Source of the DNA: Terriglobia bacterium
GTDB lineage: Bacteria > Acidobacteriota > Terriglobia > Terriglobales > Acidobacteriaceae
Length of the DNA stretch: 64,000 bases
Reading direction: 5' to 3'
Assembly: GCA_020073385.1 (NCBI GenBank)
Contig: JAIQFH010000006.1
Location: forward strand, 62,001-126,000
The notes beneath the pieces were generated by a model that searched no databases, was not told where the DNA came from, and saw only the letters and a list, made by a program, of their open reading frames with translations. Position numbers and translations under genes: made by a program. Shown piece after piece: positions 31,404 through 41,669 of the stretch. The number at the start of each line of letters is the position of its first letter. Within the stretch, counting starts at the first letter, position 1.

Positions 31404-33899
31404 CTATTTGATCGTGAAGGCCAGCGTGAGCAGCGTCTTTTGTTCTACTTCGTGCGCCTTCGCGCTGCCAGTTGCCGGGCTCGCACCGGAACTGCGCTTT
31501 ACTGTCAGGACTGCACGCTCGCCGCAGATGCGTTTCAGGCGCGGCAGCATGTTAAACATGGCTCCCATGTTCGCCGGCTCTTCCTGCACCCAGACGATGT
31601 CGGCGTTCTTGCCGTGGCGGTCGAACTCCGCAACCACTTCCTGTTCGGGGAATGGGTAAAGCTGTTCGAGAAAAACGATCGCCGTACTCGTGTCCTTTCT
31701 TTTTTTCCGTTCGGCCTGAAGTTCGTGGCCGATCTTGCCGGTGCAGAGCAGGATGCGTTCAGCTTCTCCAATGGTCGAGTCGGGAATGACGTTCAGAAAA
31801 TTCTTGTGCGTGAAATCCTCAATCGGAGAACTTGCGTCGGGGTGCCGCAGCATGCTCTTTGGCGTGAACACGATGAGCGGTTTGCGCCAGTGACGCAGCG
31901 CCTGCCGGCGCAAGAGATGGAAATACTGCGCCGCGTTCGAGGGCTGGGCGATCTGGATGTTATGCTTCGCCGCCAACTGGATGAAGCGCTCGATTCGTGC
32001 GCTTGAGTGCTCAGGCCCCTGGCCTTCGTAGCCGTGCGGCAGCAGCATCACCAGGCCAGACAAGAGATTCCACTTCGCTTCTCCAGCGCTGATGAACTGA
32101 TCAATGATCGCTTGCGCGACGTTGACGAAGTCTCCGAACTGGGCTTCCCAAAGAACCAGAGACTCAGGATAGTCGCGGCTGTATCCGTATTCGAAGCCGA
32201 GAACGCCTGCCTCGGAAAGCGTCGAGTTGTAAATTTCGCAGCGAGCCTGATCGGCAGCGATGTTTTCCAAAGGAACGTACTCGTTTTCGTTTTCGATGTC
32301 GATCAGCACCGAGTGACGCTGGTTGAAGGTGCCGCGGCGGGAATCCTGTCCTGACATGCGCACGTGGGTGCCGGTTTTTACCAGGCTCGCGAAAGCCAGA
32401 GCTTCGGCCATGCCGTAGTCGACCGGGCGCTTGCCCACTCCCATCTCGGCGCGCTGCTCGAGCAACTTCTTCACCTTCGGGTGAATGTGAAAGCTTTCTG
32501 GATGCGTAGTAAGGCGAGTGGTCAGTTCCGCCAATTCTTCGGACGGGAGTCCAGTCTCGACTTCGAACTCGTCGCGATGGAGACCCCCAAAGTACTTCCC
32601 CCAATACTTCGGGAGTTCGCGCAGAAGCGGCTTGTGCTTGATGCTGCCGGCTTTCTTCTGCGCTGCCTCAAACTCGGCGCGGATGGCGTCGGCTTTCACC
32701 TGCGCCTCGGTCTCGCCGATATCATCCGCGTAAATCTGCCAGAGTGGCGGGTGATCTTTGATCTTTTTGTAAAGCAAGGGTTGGGTGATGGTGGGATCGT
32801 CCACCTCACTGTGACCATGCCGGCGGTAGCCGATGAGATCAATCACAACGTCGGTGCCGAATTGATAGCGGTATTCGGTCGCCATGCGGGCGACGCGGAC
32901 GACGGCATCGACATCCTCGGCGTTGACATGGAAGATCGGGATCGACTGGCGCCGCGCGATGCAAGCGGCGAAGCGCGTGGAGTGCTCTTCGGTGTAACTG
33001 GTGGTGAAGCCGAGAAGATTGTTGACCACGACGTGAATCGTGCCGCCCACGGTGTATCCCGGAAGGTCGGCATAGTTCATGGTCTCGGCGAGAACTCCCT
33101 GGCCGGCAAAGGCGGCGTCGCCGTGAACCAGCAGCGGAAGGTATTTCTCGCGTCCGCCTTCCCCAGTGCGATCCTGCTTGGCGCGCGTGCGGCCAACCGT
33201 CACGGGGTCGACGGCTTCCAGGTGGCTCGGATTGGATACCAGATGAATGTGAACCTTGCCGCCGCTTCGGGTGACGTATTCGCCCGTGGCTCCCATGTGG
33301 TACTTCACATCTCCGGAGCCGAGGACACTACGCGGGTCGACATCCTCAAATCCAGCGAAGATTTCTTGCGGCGGACGCTTGGCAACGTGCGCAATCACGT
33401 TGAGCCGGCCGCGGTGGCTCATACCCATGACCAACTCGACCGCGCCCAGGCCTGAGGCAGAATCCAGAACTTCATCGACTAACGGAATGAGGGCCGTGGT
33501 TCCTTCGAGCGAGAAGCGCTTGCTGCCAAGATAGCGCTGCTGCATCACCTGCTCGAAGATGTCGGCGCGGATGAGCAAATCGAGAATGCGGGCTTGATCC
33601 TCAGCGGGCGGTTCGGATTCCATGCGCTCGTAAATCCATTGCCGTCGCTCGGGAGAGTAGATATGGTTGATTTCAACCCCGATGGTGCTGGAATAGATAG
33701 CGCGTGCCTCGCGGGCGTACTCGCCTTCGCGCTCGAGTTCAGGCGTGGGGCGTGGGCGGAGAAAGCCGAGAGGATCCAGGTCGCCTTCGAGGTATCCCCA
33801 CTGGCGATAGGCATTGAAAACGCGTTCGCGTTCGGGGTCGGAGCCATTGGTCGCGGCGCGATCAACGACCGCGCCGGAAGTCTTGGATTTCGGGGTCAT
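31404..33899 (-). CDS. sucA: 2-oxoglutarate dehydrogenase E1 component
   Basis: GMSHRGRLNVIAHV, HGDAAFAGQGVLAETMNYADLPGYTVGGTIHVVVNNLLGFTT, YRRHGHSEVDDP. Confidence 0.95.
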   Translation of the reverse strand: MTPKSKTSGAVVDRAATNGSDPERERVFNAYRQWGYLEGDLDPLGFLRPRPTPELEREGEYAREARAIYSSTIGVEINHIYSPERRQWIYERMESEPPAEDQARILDLLIRADIFEQVMQQRYLGSKRFSLEGTTALIPLVDEVLDSASGLGAVELVMGMSHRGRLNVIAHVAKRPPQEIFAGFEDVDPRSVLGSGDVKYHMGATGEYVTRSGGKVHIHLVSNPSHLEAVDPVTVGRTRAKQDRTGEGGREKYLPLLVHGDAAFAGQGVLAETMNYADLPGYTVGGTIHVVVNNLLGFTTSYTEEHSTRFAACIARRQSIPIFHVNAEDVDAVVRVARMATEYRYQFGTDVVIDLIGYRRHGHSEVDDPTITQPLLYKKIKDHPPLWQIYADDIGETEAQVKADAIRAEFEAAQKKAGSIKHKPLLRELPKYWGKYFGGLHRDEFEVETGLPSEELAELTTRLTTHPESFHIHPKVKKLLEQRAEMGVGKRPVDYGMAEALAFASLVKTGTHVRMSGQDSRRGTFNQRHSVLIDIENENEYVPLENIAADQARCEIYNSTLSEAGVLGFEYGYSRDYPESLVLWEAQFGDFVNVAQAIIDQFISAGEAKWNLLSGLVMLLPHGYEGQGPEHSSARIERFIQLAAKHNIQIAQPSNAAQYFHLLRRQALRHWRKPLIVFTPKSMLRHPDASSPIEDFTHKNFLNVIPDSTIGEAERILLCTGKIGHELQAERKKRKDTSTAIVFLEQLYPFPEQEVVAEFDRHGKNADIVWVQEEPANMGAMFNMLPRLKRICGERAVLTVKRSSGASPATGSAKAHEVEQKTLLTLAFTIK

Positions 33900-34075
33900 A
33901 AGAGTGCCGGTTCTAGGATAAAGGATGCGGGCGAAACCCAAAAGCTTCAATGCGGAGAACGTGCAGAGAGTAAAGTCAAAGGCCCCAATCCTCGCGCGCA
34001 AAATCCGCGAGAAACACGATTAAACAACTTCCACAAGAAGCCGGTCGAAACTAGGCTCGGGGTCAGGGAACTGGA

Positions 34076-34897
34076 ATGACCGAAAAAGTAACCGAAAAGA
34101 GAATTGGTATCCCGGCCCTGGTGGGCATCCCGTTTGACGGGCAGTCCTCGTATCTGCGAGGTGCGGGAGATGCTCCGCCCAAAATTCGCGAGGCGATGCG
34201 CTGCGATGCCTCCAATGAGTGGACTGAACTGGGCGTAGACCTTGGGGCGGCGGACACTTTTGACGACGCGGGCGATCTTGCATTCTCGGAGGAAGACGCA
34301 TTCGAGGTCATCGAGTCAGGCATCGGCAAGTTGCTCGCTGAGGGGCGCAGGCCCGTCTCACTGGGTGGCGATCATTCGATTACTTATCCCATCGTGAAGG
34401 CATTCGCGCGGAAGTATCCGGATCTGACCATTTTCCACTTTGACGCCCATCCGGACTTGTATGACGAGTTCGAAGGGAACCGGCTGTCTCATGCTTGCCC
34501 GTTTGCGCGGATCATGGAGTCGGAGCTGGCAAAACGGCTGGTGCAGGTTGGGATTCGCGCCATGAATGGTCATCAGCGGGAGCAGGCTAAGAGATTCGGA
34601 GTCGAGGTCGTCGAGATGCGAGGGCTTCCGGCTTGCGAGAAATTGAAGGCCGCCGGGCCGATCTACATCTCGTTCGATATAGACGCGCTGGATCCGGCGT
34701 TTGCGCCGGGGGTATCGCATCGCGAGCCCGGCGGAATGTCGGTGCGCGAGGCGATTGCTCACGTGCACGCGATTGAGGGAGAAATCGTCGGCGCCGATGT
34801 CGTCGAGTACAATCCAGCTCGCGATCTGGACGGGGTCACCGCGACGGTGGCGGCGAAGATCGTAAAGGAAATTCTGGGGGAGATGATTACGAAGTAA
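34076..34897 (+). CDS. speB: Agmatinase/arginase family ureohydrolase
   Basis: SLGGDHSITYP, HFDAHPDLYDEF, SFDIDALDPAFAPGVSHREPGGMSVRE. Confidence 0.88.
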   Translation: MTEKVTEKRIGIPALVGIPFDGQSSYLRGAGDAPPKIREAMRCDASNEWTELGVDLGAADTFDDAGDLAFSEEDAFEVIESGIGKLLAEGRRPVSLGGDHSITYPIVKAFARKYPDLTIFHFDAHPDLYDEFEGNRLSHACPFARIMESELAKRLVQVGIRAMNGHQREQAKRFGVEVVEMRGLPACEKLKAAGPIYISFDIDALDPAFAPGVSHREPGGMSVREAIAHVHAIEGEIVGADVVEYNPARDLDGVTATVAAKIVKEILGEMITK

Positions 34898-34912
34898 AGC
34901 TATGGCTTTTGT

Positions 34913-34933
34913 GGACAGCCGCATCGGCTGTCC
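34913..34933. repeat. Hairpin repeat family B, copy 4 (GGACAGCCG-CAT-CGGCTGTCC)
   Basis: Perfect 9-bp inverted repeat. Confidence 0.8.
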
Positions 34934-35062
34934 GTCGAGCGAAGCTCGAACCGTGTGCCAAGAAGAGCCTCGAGATGGTCGACTTTTGGGCTATCCACGC
35001 GAGCCTCGGCAAGGGTTTCAGATCACGGAGAAAATCGATTTTCGGGAGTACAATGCCCCGTC

Positions 35063-36589
35063 ATGAAATTCCTGAAACTGGCGACGGTGTGCGCGTCTGC
35101 CGCGCTGGCAGCAGGATGCGGCGGAGGAGGGATGGGGCCCAACGGGGGAGGGGGCGGTGGAGACACGAACCCCATGCCGGCCTCAGTCACTATCTCTGCC
35201 GCGAAGACCGGTGCGTTCAGCGTGGCGATGTCAACATCGTTTCAGCCCGCCGATTGGGACTACCAGTTCTTCACTCTAAACCCGACCGCGACCATGACGC
35301 TCGGACAGTTGGGTCCACATCACGTGCGGCTCCAGGGAATTGTCCATGGCGTGCCTCAAGGCTCTGAGGGAACTCCCTCAACCACTTGGGACTTCTCCAC
35401 GCTGGACGCGATCACGCAGCCGGTACTCGGCGTGGGCGATCACAGTCCGGAGTTTCAGATCGCGAAAGCTCCGGCGTTCATGTATGAGAGTGACAACAGC
35501 GGCAACGCATTTACGGATCTGACCTTCGCGCAGTTTGCCGGGTACACGCAGAACCTGGTGCGGTACTACAACACGGGCGGATTCGTAGACGGAAGCACTG
35601 CTTACGTGTCACCCTCCTGGCCCAATGACAAGATCACGTGGTGGGGCGTCTATAACGAGCCGGACATCAATAACGGCCTGACGCCGCAACAATACACGGA
35701 CATGTACAACACCGCAGTTCCGGCAATGCAGGTGATCGATCCGACGATCAAGTTTGCGGCCGTAGAGTTGGCGGACTTTTATGGGCAAGAACAGGCCTGG
35801 ATTCCAACTTTCGTCAGCGGCGTGACAGCGCAAGTCGATGTGCTAGCCACGCATTTCTATTCCAGCTGCAATCAGAAGGACACGGACGCAACCGTGTTGG
35901 CCACGATTCCGGGATTCGTGACCGATGTGCAGGCGATCTCCGGACAGATGGCCGCCAATCCAGCGCTAGTCAACGTCCCGGTGTGGGTGACCGAGAATAA
36001 CGTCAACGCCGACTATTCCAACAACGGGATGAGCAACTGCAATCCTAACCAGGTTTTTGTTGATGACTTGCGAGGCTCGAGCCCGTTTTTCGCGGCGTGG
36101 CGGCCATATGCTTTTTCGCAACTGGGGAAAGCAGGGGCGCAGGCTCTCTACCACTGGGATTTTGGCGCTGACAAGCAGTACGGCGAAGTCGACTACAACA
36201 CCGGCGCGCTGCAACTAAGCTACTGGGTCGACTACTGGCTTGGGCAAGCATTTCCCCCATCGGCGGGATCACAGGTCCTCCAGTTCACGGCGTCTGACAA
36301 TGCGGAATTGGAAACCTTACCGGTAGTGAACAGTGACGGCAGCGTGGTGGTGATGGTCGCAAACCATGCGGTAAACACTCCAGCGACCGACAACAACGGA
36401 CCCGGCGTTCCATTCAGTGTGACAGTCGATGTGTCAGCCCTCGGCAGCTTTTCCAGCGCAGGTCTGTTGGTGATGGACAAAGACACCAGCGAGGCGAATG
36501 GCCCCGCGGAAACGACGGTGACACCGGCGGCGAAGATGACGATAGACCTGAACGGGTATTCGGTCGGCATTCTGACCTTGAAGCCCTGA
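35063..36589 (+). CDS. Lipoprotein with a GH39-like/clan GH-A glycoside hydrolase fold
   Basis: Lipobox ALAAGC; WGVYNEPDIN (putative acid/base) and VPVWVTENNVN (putative nucleophile). Confidence 0.65.
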   Translation: MKFLKLATVCASAALAAGCGGGGMGPNGGGGGGDTNPMPASVTISAAKTGAFSVAMSTSFQPADWDYQFFTLNPTATMTLGQLGPHHVRLQGIVHGVPQGSEGTPSTTWDFSTLDAITQPVLGVGDHSPEFQIAKAPAFMYESDNSGNAFTDLTFAQFAGYTQNLVRYYNTGGFVDGSTAYVSPSWPNDKITWWGVYNEPDINNGLTPQQYTDMYNTAVPAMQVIDPTIKFAAVELADFYGQEQAWIPTFVSGVTAQVDVLATHFYSSCNQKDTDATVLATIPGFVTDVQAISGQMAANPALVNVPVWVTENNVNADYSNNGMSNCNPNQVFVDDLRGSSPFFAAWRPYAFSQLGKAGAQALYHWDFGADKQYGEVDYNTGALQLSYWVDYWLGQAFPPSAGSQVLQFTASDNAELETLPVVNSDGSVVVMVANHAVNTPATDNNGPGVPFSVTVDVSALGSFSSAGLLVMDKDTSEANGPAETTVTPAAKMTIDLNGYSVGILTLKP

Positions 36590-36637
36590 GGGAGATTAGG
36601 CTCGCATATCGCGAGAGATGCAGAAACGGTATCAGCT

Positions 36638-37738
36638 ATGGAGAACAAGATTCAGCAAATCGTGATGAACAGTCTGCTTTGCCTTGCTTTAGCAGCGACG
36701 GTGGCGTGCTCCGGGAAGCAATCGCAGAATCCGCAGGCGGCCGGGATGCAAGCCATGCCTGTGAAAGTCATGGAAGCCAAAGCTATGCCCGTCAACGACG
36801 CCTCCGAATATGTGGCGACACTGAAGTCGCGCGATTCGGCGGTGATTATGCCCCAGGTCGACGGGCAGATTACGCAAATCTTCGTCCACTCGGGCGAGAA
36901 CGTTTCGGCCGGGACTGCATTGATGGAAATCGATCCGCTCAAACAGCAGGCGACAGTTAAGAGCCTGGAGAGCGCCCGGACGGCCCAGCAGGCGACTCTC
37001 AGTTGGACCAAGCAACAGTACGAGCGGGCCCAAGGACTGGCGGCAGCCGGTGTCGTGAGCAAGCAGGATCTGGATCAGGCCAAAGCCGCGATGGACGCCG
37101 CCCACGCCCAGATGGATGCGCTCGATGCGCAAGTCCGCGAGCAGGAAGTCCAGCTTCATTACTACAAGGTGGTGGCTCCGCGAGGCGGGATCGTCGGAGA
37201 CATTCCGGTGCGGGTCGGCGATCGGGTTACGAGTCAGACGCAGTTGACCACGGTCGATCAACCGGGAAGCCTTGAAGCCTACGTGTACGTCCCCGTCGAG
37301 CGGTCGGCGCAACTGAAGATGAACCTCCCGGCGCAGATTCTGGACAGCACCGGCAAGGTCTTGTCCGATACGAGGGTGAGCTTCATCTCTCCGCAGGTGG
37401 ACAGCACAACCCAGACGGTTCTGGTCAAGGCGCGCATTGCTAATGCCAATGACGCTCTTCGGCAATCGCAGTTCATTCGCGCACGGCTGGTGTGGGGCAC
37501 GCGCCAGAGTCCCGAAGTCCCCATCCTGGCGGTCACGCGGTTGGCGGGACAGTATTTTGCGTTCGTTGCCGAGCCTCAGAACGGCGGGGGATTCGTGGCG
37601 AAGCAGAAGCCGCTCACGATCGGTGAGACCGTCGGCAATAACTACGAGGTGCGCGACGGCATCAAGCCCGGAGACAAGATAATTGTCTCGGGCACGCAGT
37701 TTCTGTTGGATGGCGCGCCGGTGATTCCGATGAGCTAA
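36638..37738 (+). CDS. RND efflux periplasmic adaptor (MexA/AcrA-like lipoprotein)
   Basis: LAATVACSG lipobox; YVATLKSRDSAVIMPQVDGQITQIFVHSGENVSAGTALMEID; hairpin and barrel motifs. Confidence 0.92.
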   Translation: MENKIQQIVMNSLLCLALAATVACSGKQSQNPQAAGMQAMPVKVMEAKAMPVNDASEYVATLKSRDSAVIMPQVDGQITQIFVHSGENVSAGTALMEIDPLKQQATVKSLESARTAQQATLSWTKQQYERAQGLAAAGVVSKQDLDQAKAAMDAAHAQMDALDAQVREQEVQLHYYKVVAPRGGIVGDIPVRVGDRVTSQTQLTTVDQPGSLEAYVYVPVERSAQLKMNLPAQILDSTGKVLSDTRVSFISPQVDSTTQTVLVKARIANANDALRQSQFIRARLVWGTRQSPEVPILAVTRLAGQYFAFVAEPQNGGGFVAKQKPLTIGETVGNNYEVRDGIKPGDKIIVSGTQFLLDGAPVIPMS

Positions 37739-37806
37739 GTCGACGCATTGAGCTGTTCGAGTCAGTCCGCAGTTCGGTAAGGAACATAGTCTAAGGACCC
37801 GTTCTC

Positions 37807-40800
37807 ATGTTCGTTGATTTCTTCATACACCGTCCCGTATTTGCGACGGTCTGTGCCCTGCTGATCATTTTGGCGGGAGCTGCTGTTATCCCTTCGTTAC
37901 CGATAGCCCAGTTCCCGAACCTGGCCCCGCCACAAGTTGGCGTTTCCAGCTTCTACATCGGCGCGAGTGCCCAGACCGTGGAAAGCGCGGTGACAATCCC
38001 GCTCGAGCAGCAGATCAATGGCGCCGAGGGGATGAGGTACATCAGCTCCACCAGCGGTAATGATGGGTCAAGCGGCATTCTGGTTACTTTTGACGTCTCG
38101 CGCGATCCCGACTTGGCGACGGTCGACATCCAGAACCGGGTCAATACGGCGCTCGGACGCTTGCCGGGAGCTGTGAAGTCCGTTGGCATCACGACACAAA
38201 AGAGCTCAGAAAATTTCGTGTTCGGCGCGGCAGTCATCTCCGACAACAACCAGTACAACACGCTATTCATGAGCAACTACCTCGACGTGTATGTGCGAGA
38301 CGCGCTGAAACGCATACCGGGCGTCGCCGACGTATTGATTTTCGGCGAGCGCAAGTACTCGATGCGCCTTTGGCTTGATCCGGTGCGGATGGCCGGACGC
38401 GGGCTGACTGCTCCTGACGTCGTGAATGCGCTCTCGGAACAGAACGTTGAGGTCGCGGCGGGACAGGTCGGACAGGAGCCGGCTATCCCTGGACAGCAGT
38501 ACCAGGTCAGCGTGCGCGCCGTCGGCCGCCTTAGCGAGCCCGCACAATTCGAGAACATCATTCTCAAGACCAATAACGACGGCACGCTGGTCCGCCTAAA
38601 AGACGTTGGACACGCCGAACTCGGAGCGGAGAACTACGGGTCGGATTTGAAGTTCAACGGACAGGATGCGGTTGGAATTGGCGTCTTGCAGCTCTCAACG
38701 GCCAATGCGTTGGAGGTAGATCGACGGGCAATCGCCGAACTCGAACGCTTGTCGAAAACCTTTCCGCCCGGAATGCACTACAAGCTCGCCTTCGACACTA
38801 CCGACGCTGTGGGCGAATCGATTCGCGACGTGCTGAGCACACTGGGAACAGCGATTGTGCTGGTCATTCTCGTGATCTTCATCTTCCTGGAAGACTGGCG
38901 CAGCACCTTCATTCCGGCAGTGACCATCCCGGTGTCACTCATCGGAACCTTCGCATTCGTCAAGCTGCTCGGGTTCTCGATTAACACGCTGACATTGTTC
39001 GGAATTACGCTGGCAACCGGGCTGGTGGTGGACGATGCGATTGTGGTGATTGAGAACATTGAGCGGCATATCACAGAAGGGCAGCGTGATCCACGCAAAG
39101 CCGCATCGGAAGCCATGGGTGAGGTCACAGGGGCGGTGATCGCGACTTCACTGGTGCTGGTCGCAGTCTTTGTCCCGGTAGCGTTCTTCCCGGGGACCAC
39201 CGGCATTTTGTTCCGGCAGTTCGCATTGACGATTGCCTTCTCGATCACGATTTCAGCATTTAACGCGCTGACATTATCTCCAGCATTGTCGGCACTCCTT
39301 CTAGGTCGCGAGCACGGCGGCAAGATTTGGCTTTTCCGCGAAGTCGACAAAATCGTGGCCGCGACGACGAATGGCTACCGGCGCTCGCTGCGATTCATCC
39401 TGAATTACAAATTGCCCGCAGCTGTGCTTTTCTTTGTGGGGCTGGGGCTTACGTATCTCGTGTTTACTCGCGTGCCAACCGGATTCGTGCCCGACGAGGA
39501 CCAGGGATTTCTCATCGTTGTGATGCAGGCTCCGTCGGGGGCCTCGCTCGAATACACGAAGTCCATCGGTGAGCAGGTCACGCAGGTCATGACCAGGCAG
39601 CCGGAAGTTGAGAACGTTTTTTTCGTAGCCGGGTTCAGCTTCTCGGGAGCGGCTGCAAACCAGGGGCTCATGTTTGTTTCCTTGAAGCCCTATTCACAAA
39701 GAAAGGGTGCGGAACATACCGCCCCCGCTGTGCTGAATCGGGTCCGGCCGCAATTGTTCGCGGTTTCCGGGGCGATCGTGTTTCCGACGCTGCCGCCTGC
39801 GATTCAAGGACAGGGGGCGTTCGGCGGATTCCAGTTCGTCGTGCAGGATCAGGCAGCGCACCGGCTGGATGAATTGGCCGCAGCTACGCAGGGCCTGATC
39901 AGGGAGGCGTCGCAACGAAAAGATGTGGTCAGACTGTACACGCCATTCACGGCGAATGATCCGCAGTTTATGGTGACGATCGACCGCGAGAAGGCGAAGA
40001 GCCTGCATGTGCCGCTCTCGCAGATAACCGACACGCTCGGCGTATACATGGGCTCGGCATACGTGAACGATTTCGATTTTAACAACCGCTCGTATCGAGT
40101 CTATGTGCAGGCAGACAAGCAGTTTCGCGCAACTGCCAAGGACATGAAGCAGTTCTATGTGCGCTCTGATAGCGGGGCCATGGTGCCACTCGACAACCTG
40201 CTCACCATTACGCAGACAACGACCCCGCAGGTGATCAGCCATTACAACCTGTTCCGGTCGGCAGAAATCGACGGCTCGGCGGCGCGGGGATTCAGTTCCG
40301 GACAAGCCATCGCTGCGATGGAGGAATTGGCTAAGAGACTGCCGCAGGGATTCTCCTATAGCTGGACCGGCTTGTCGCTCGAAGAGTTGCAGGCCGGCGG
40401 TACGTCGCTGATTTTGTTTGCACTGGGAACTCTCGTCATCTATCTGACACTTTCGGCGCAGTATGAGAGCTTCGTCCTGCCGTTCATTGTGCTGCTGGCG
40501 GTTCCAATGGCTCTGCTGGGCGCCCTGGGTGCGCAATGGATTCGCGGACTGCAAAACGACGTCTTCTGCCAGGTAGGGCTGGTCATGCTGGTGGGACTCT
40601 CCAGCAAGAACGCAATTCTGATCGTGGAGTTCGCGGAGCAGCTACGCGAGCGCGGATTGCCGCTCGTCGAAGCGACGGTACAGGCGGCGACGATCCGTTT
40701 GCGGCCCATCCTGATGACATCCTTGGCCTTCATTCTCGGCGTTGTACCGCTCGTCGTGGCGACAGGCGCTGGAGAGAATGGTCGGCATTCGGTCGGAACC

Positions 40801-40914
40801 ACGGTCTTCGGTGGGATGATCATGTCGACCGTGTTGAATCTGTTCTTCATTCCTGTGCTGTATCTGATTATCGAGGGCTGGAGGGAACACGGGAAGGCGC
40901 CCGAACACAGGTAG
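37807..40914 (+). CDS. RND efflux inner-membrane transporter (AcrB/HAE1 type)
   Basis: MFVDFFIHRPVFATVCALLIILAGAAVIPSLPIAQFP; GLVVDDAIVVIENIERH; 1035 aa. Confidence 0.97.
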   Translation: MFVDFFIHRPVFATVCALLIILAGAAVIPSLPIAQFPNLAPPQVGVSSFYIGASAQTVESAVTIPLEQQINGAEGMRYISSTSGNDGSSGILVTFDVSRDPDLATVDIQNRVNTALGRLPGAVKSVGITTQKSSENFVFGAAVISDNNQYNTLFMSNYLDVYVRDALKRIPGVADVLIFGERKYSMRLWLDPVRMAGRGLTAPDVVNALSEQNVEVAAGQVGQEPAIPGQQYQVSVRAVGRLSEPAQFENIILKTNNDGTLVRLKDVGHAELGAENYGSDLKFNGQDAVGIGVLQLSTANALEVDRRAIAELERLSKTFPPGMHYKLAFDTTDAVGESIRDVLSTLGTAIVLVILVIFIFLEDWRSTFIPAVTIPVSLIGTFAFVKLLGFSINTLTLFGITLATGLVVDDAIVVIENIERHITEGQRDPRKAASEAMGEVTGAVIATSLVLVAVFVPVAFFPGTTGILFRQFALTIAFSITISAFNALTLSPALSALLLGREHGGKIWLFREVDKIVAATTNGYRRSLRFILNYKLPAAVLFFVGLGLTYLVFTRVPTGFVPDEDQGFLIVVMQAPSGASLEYTKSIGEQVTQVMTRQPEVENVFFVAGFSFSGAAANQGLMFVSLKPYSQRKGAEHTAPAVLNRVRPQLFAVSGAIVFPTLPPAIQGQGAFGGFQFVVQDQAAHRLDELAAATQGLIREASQRKDVVRLYTPFTANDPQFMVTIDREKAKSLHVPLSQITDTLGVYMGSAYVNDFDFNNRSYRVYVQADKQFRATAKDMKQFYVRSDSGAMVPLDNLLTITQTTTPQVISHYNLFRSAEIDGSAARGFSSGQAIAAMEELAKRLPQGFSYSWTGLSLEELQAGGTSLILFALGTLVIYLTLSAQYESFVLPFIVLLAVPMALLGALGAQWIRGLQNDVFCQVGLVMLVGLSSKNAILIVEFAEQLRERGLPLVEATVQAATIRLRPILMTSLAFILGVVPLVVATGAGENGRHSVGTTVFGGMIMSTVLNLFFIPVLYLIIEGWREHGKAPEHR

Positions 40915-40921
40915 TCGTTAG

Positions 40922-41464
40922 CTATCCGGCGCTTTCGGTTTGATCTTTCTCATTTCCTTGCCGGGCGACCGGAACCGTATAGTCCGAAGGTTTCTTCTTG
41001 CCATCCAAAGATGCTGCCAGAGCCCGTTTCTTCTTGCGGGCTTCGCGCCGGCGCATCTTGGCCATCCATTCTCGCGAGTACATGGTGCCGCGGCATTTTG
41101 GCGACCCGCAGTAGCATGGGGCGGGATCTGCATCATCGTAGAGGTTGTAATCCCAAACCAACTCTTCGCCGGGGCCGATGTCACGGAGCGCAAAAATCCA
41201 TACTCGTCCCTTGATCTCGTCCACTTCGCAATTGGGATCGCAGGAATGGTTCAGGTACGCGCCAAGGCCTTCTCCATCGATGACGGTCTTGCCGTCTTCG
41301 AGGCCATAAAGGTAGGTACGCGGCGCGCCATCGTAGCGGCGGTCGGCTTCTTCGGGAGTAATCCGCTCACCGTCATACTCGACGACGCGAGTTCCCTTCC
41401 TGATCGCAGTGGTCGTGTAGACGCCGACAGCGTGAATGGGTGATGGGCGAACAACTAGAGGCAT
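40922..41464 (-). CDS. SET-domain protein with post-SET cysteine motif
   Basis: SPIHAVGVYTTTAIRKGTRVVEYDGE; YLNHSCDPNCEV; ELVWDYN; CYCGSPKCRG. Confidence 0.92.
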   Translation of the reverse strand: MPLVVRPSPIHAVGVYTTTAIRKGTRVVEYDGERITPEEADRRYDGAPRTYLYGLEDGKTVIDGEGLGAYLNHSCDPNCEVDEIKGRVWIFALRDIGPGEELVWDYNLYDDADPAPCYCGSPKCRGTMYSREWMAKMRRREARKKKRALAASLDGKKKPSDYTVPVARQGNEKDQTESAG

Positions 41465-41669
41465 GCACTAATTTCGCACGGCGCGGGGGTTTTGGGGAGT
41501 GGAAAAAATCGAAAAGATTGGGCTGATGGAGAGCAGAGCAGATTCCTCCTGGTTCGCTACGCTCGCGCGTCGGAATGACAAGAATTTGGGTTAGGAACGG
41601 CCCCGAAGACGGGGATCACGCCTTGGATCACGCCCTGGGGTCTGAGGTCCGACGCCTGACGCCCGGTTT

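Noticed and set aside
32364-33455. 363-aa ORF on + strand opposite sucA
   Set aside because: Antisense shadow of sucA.
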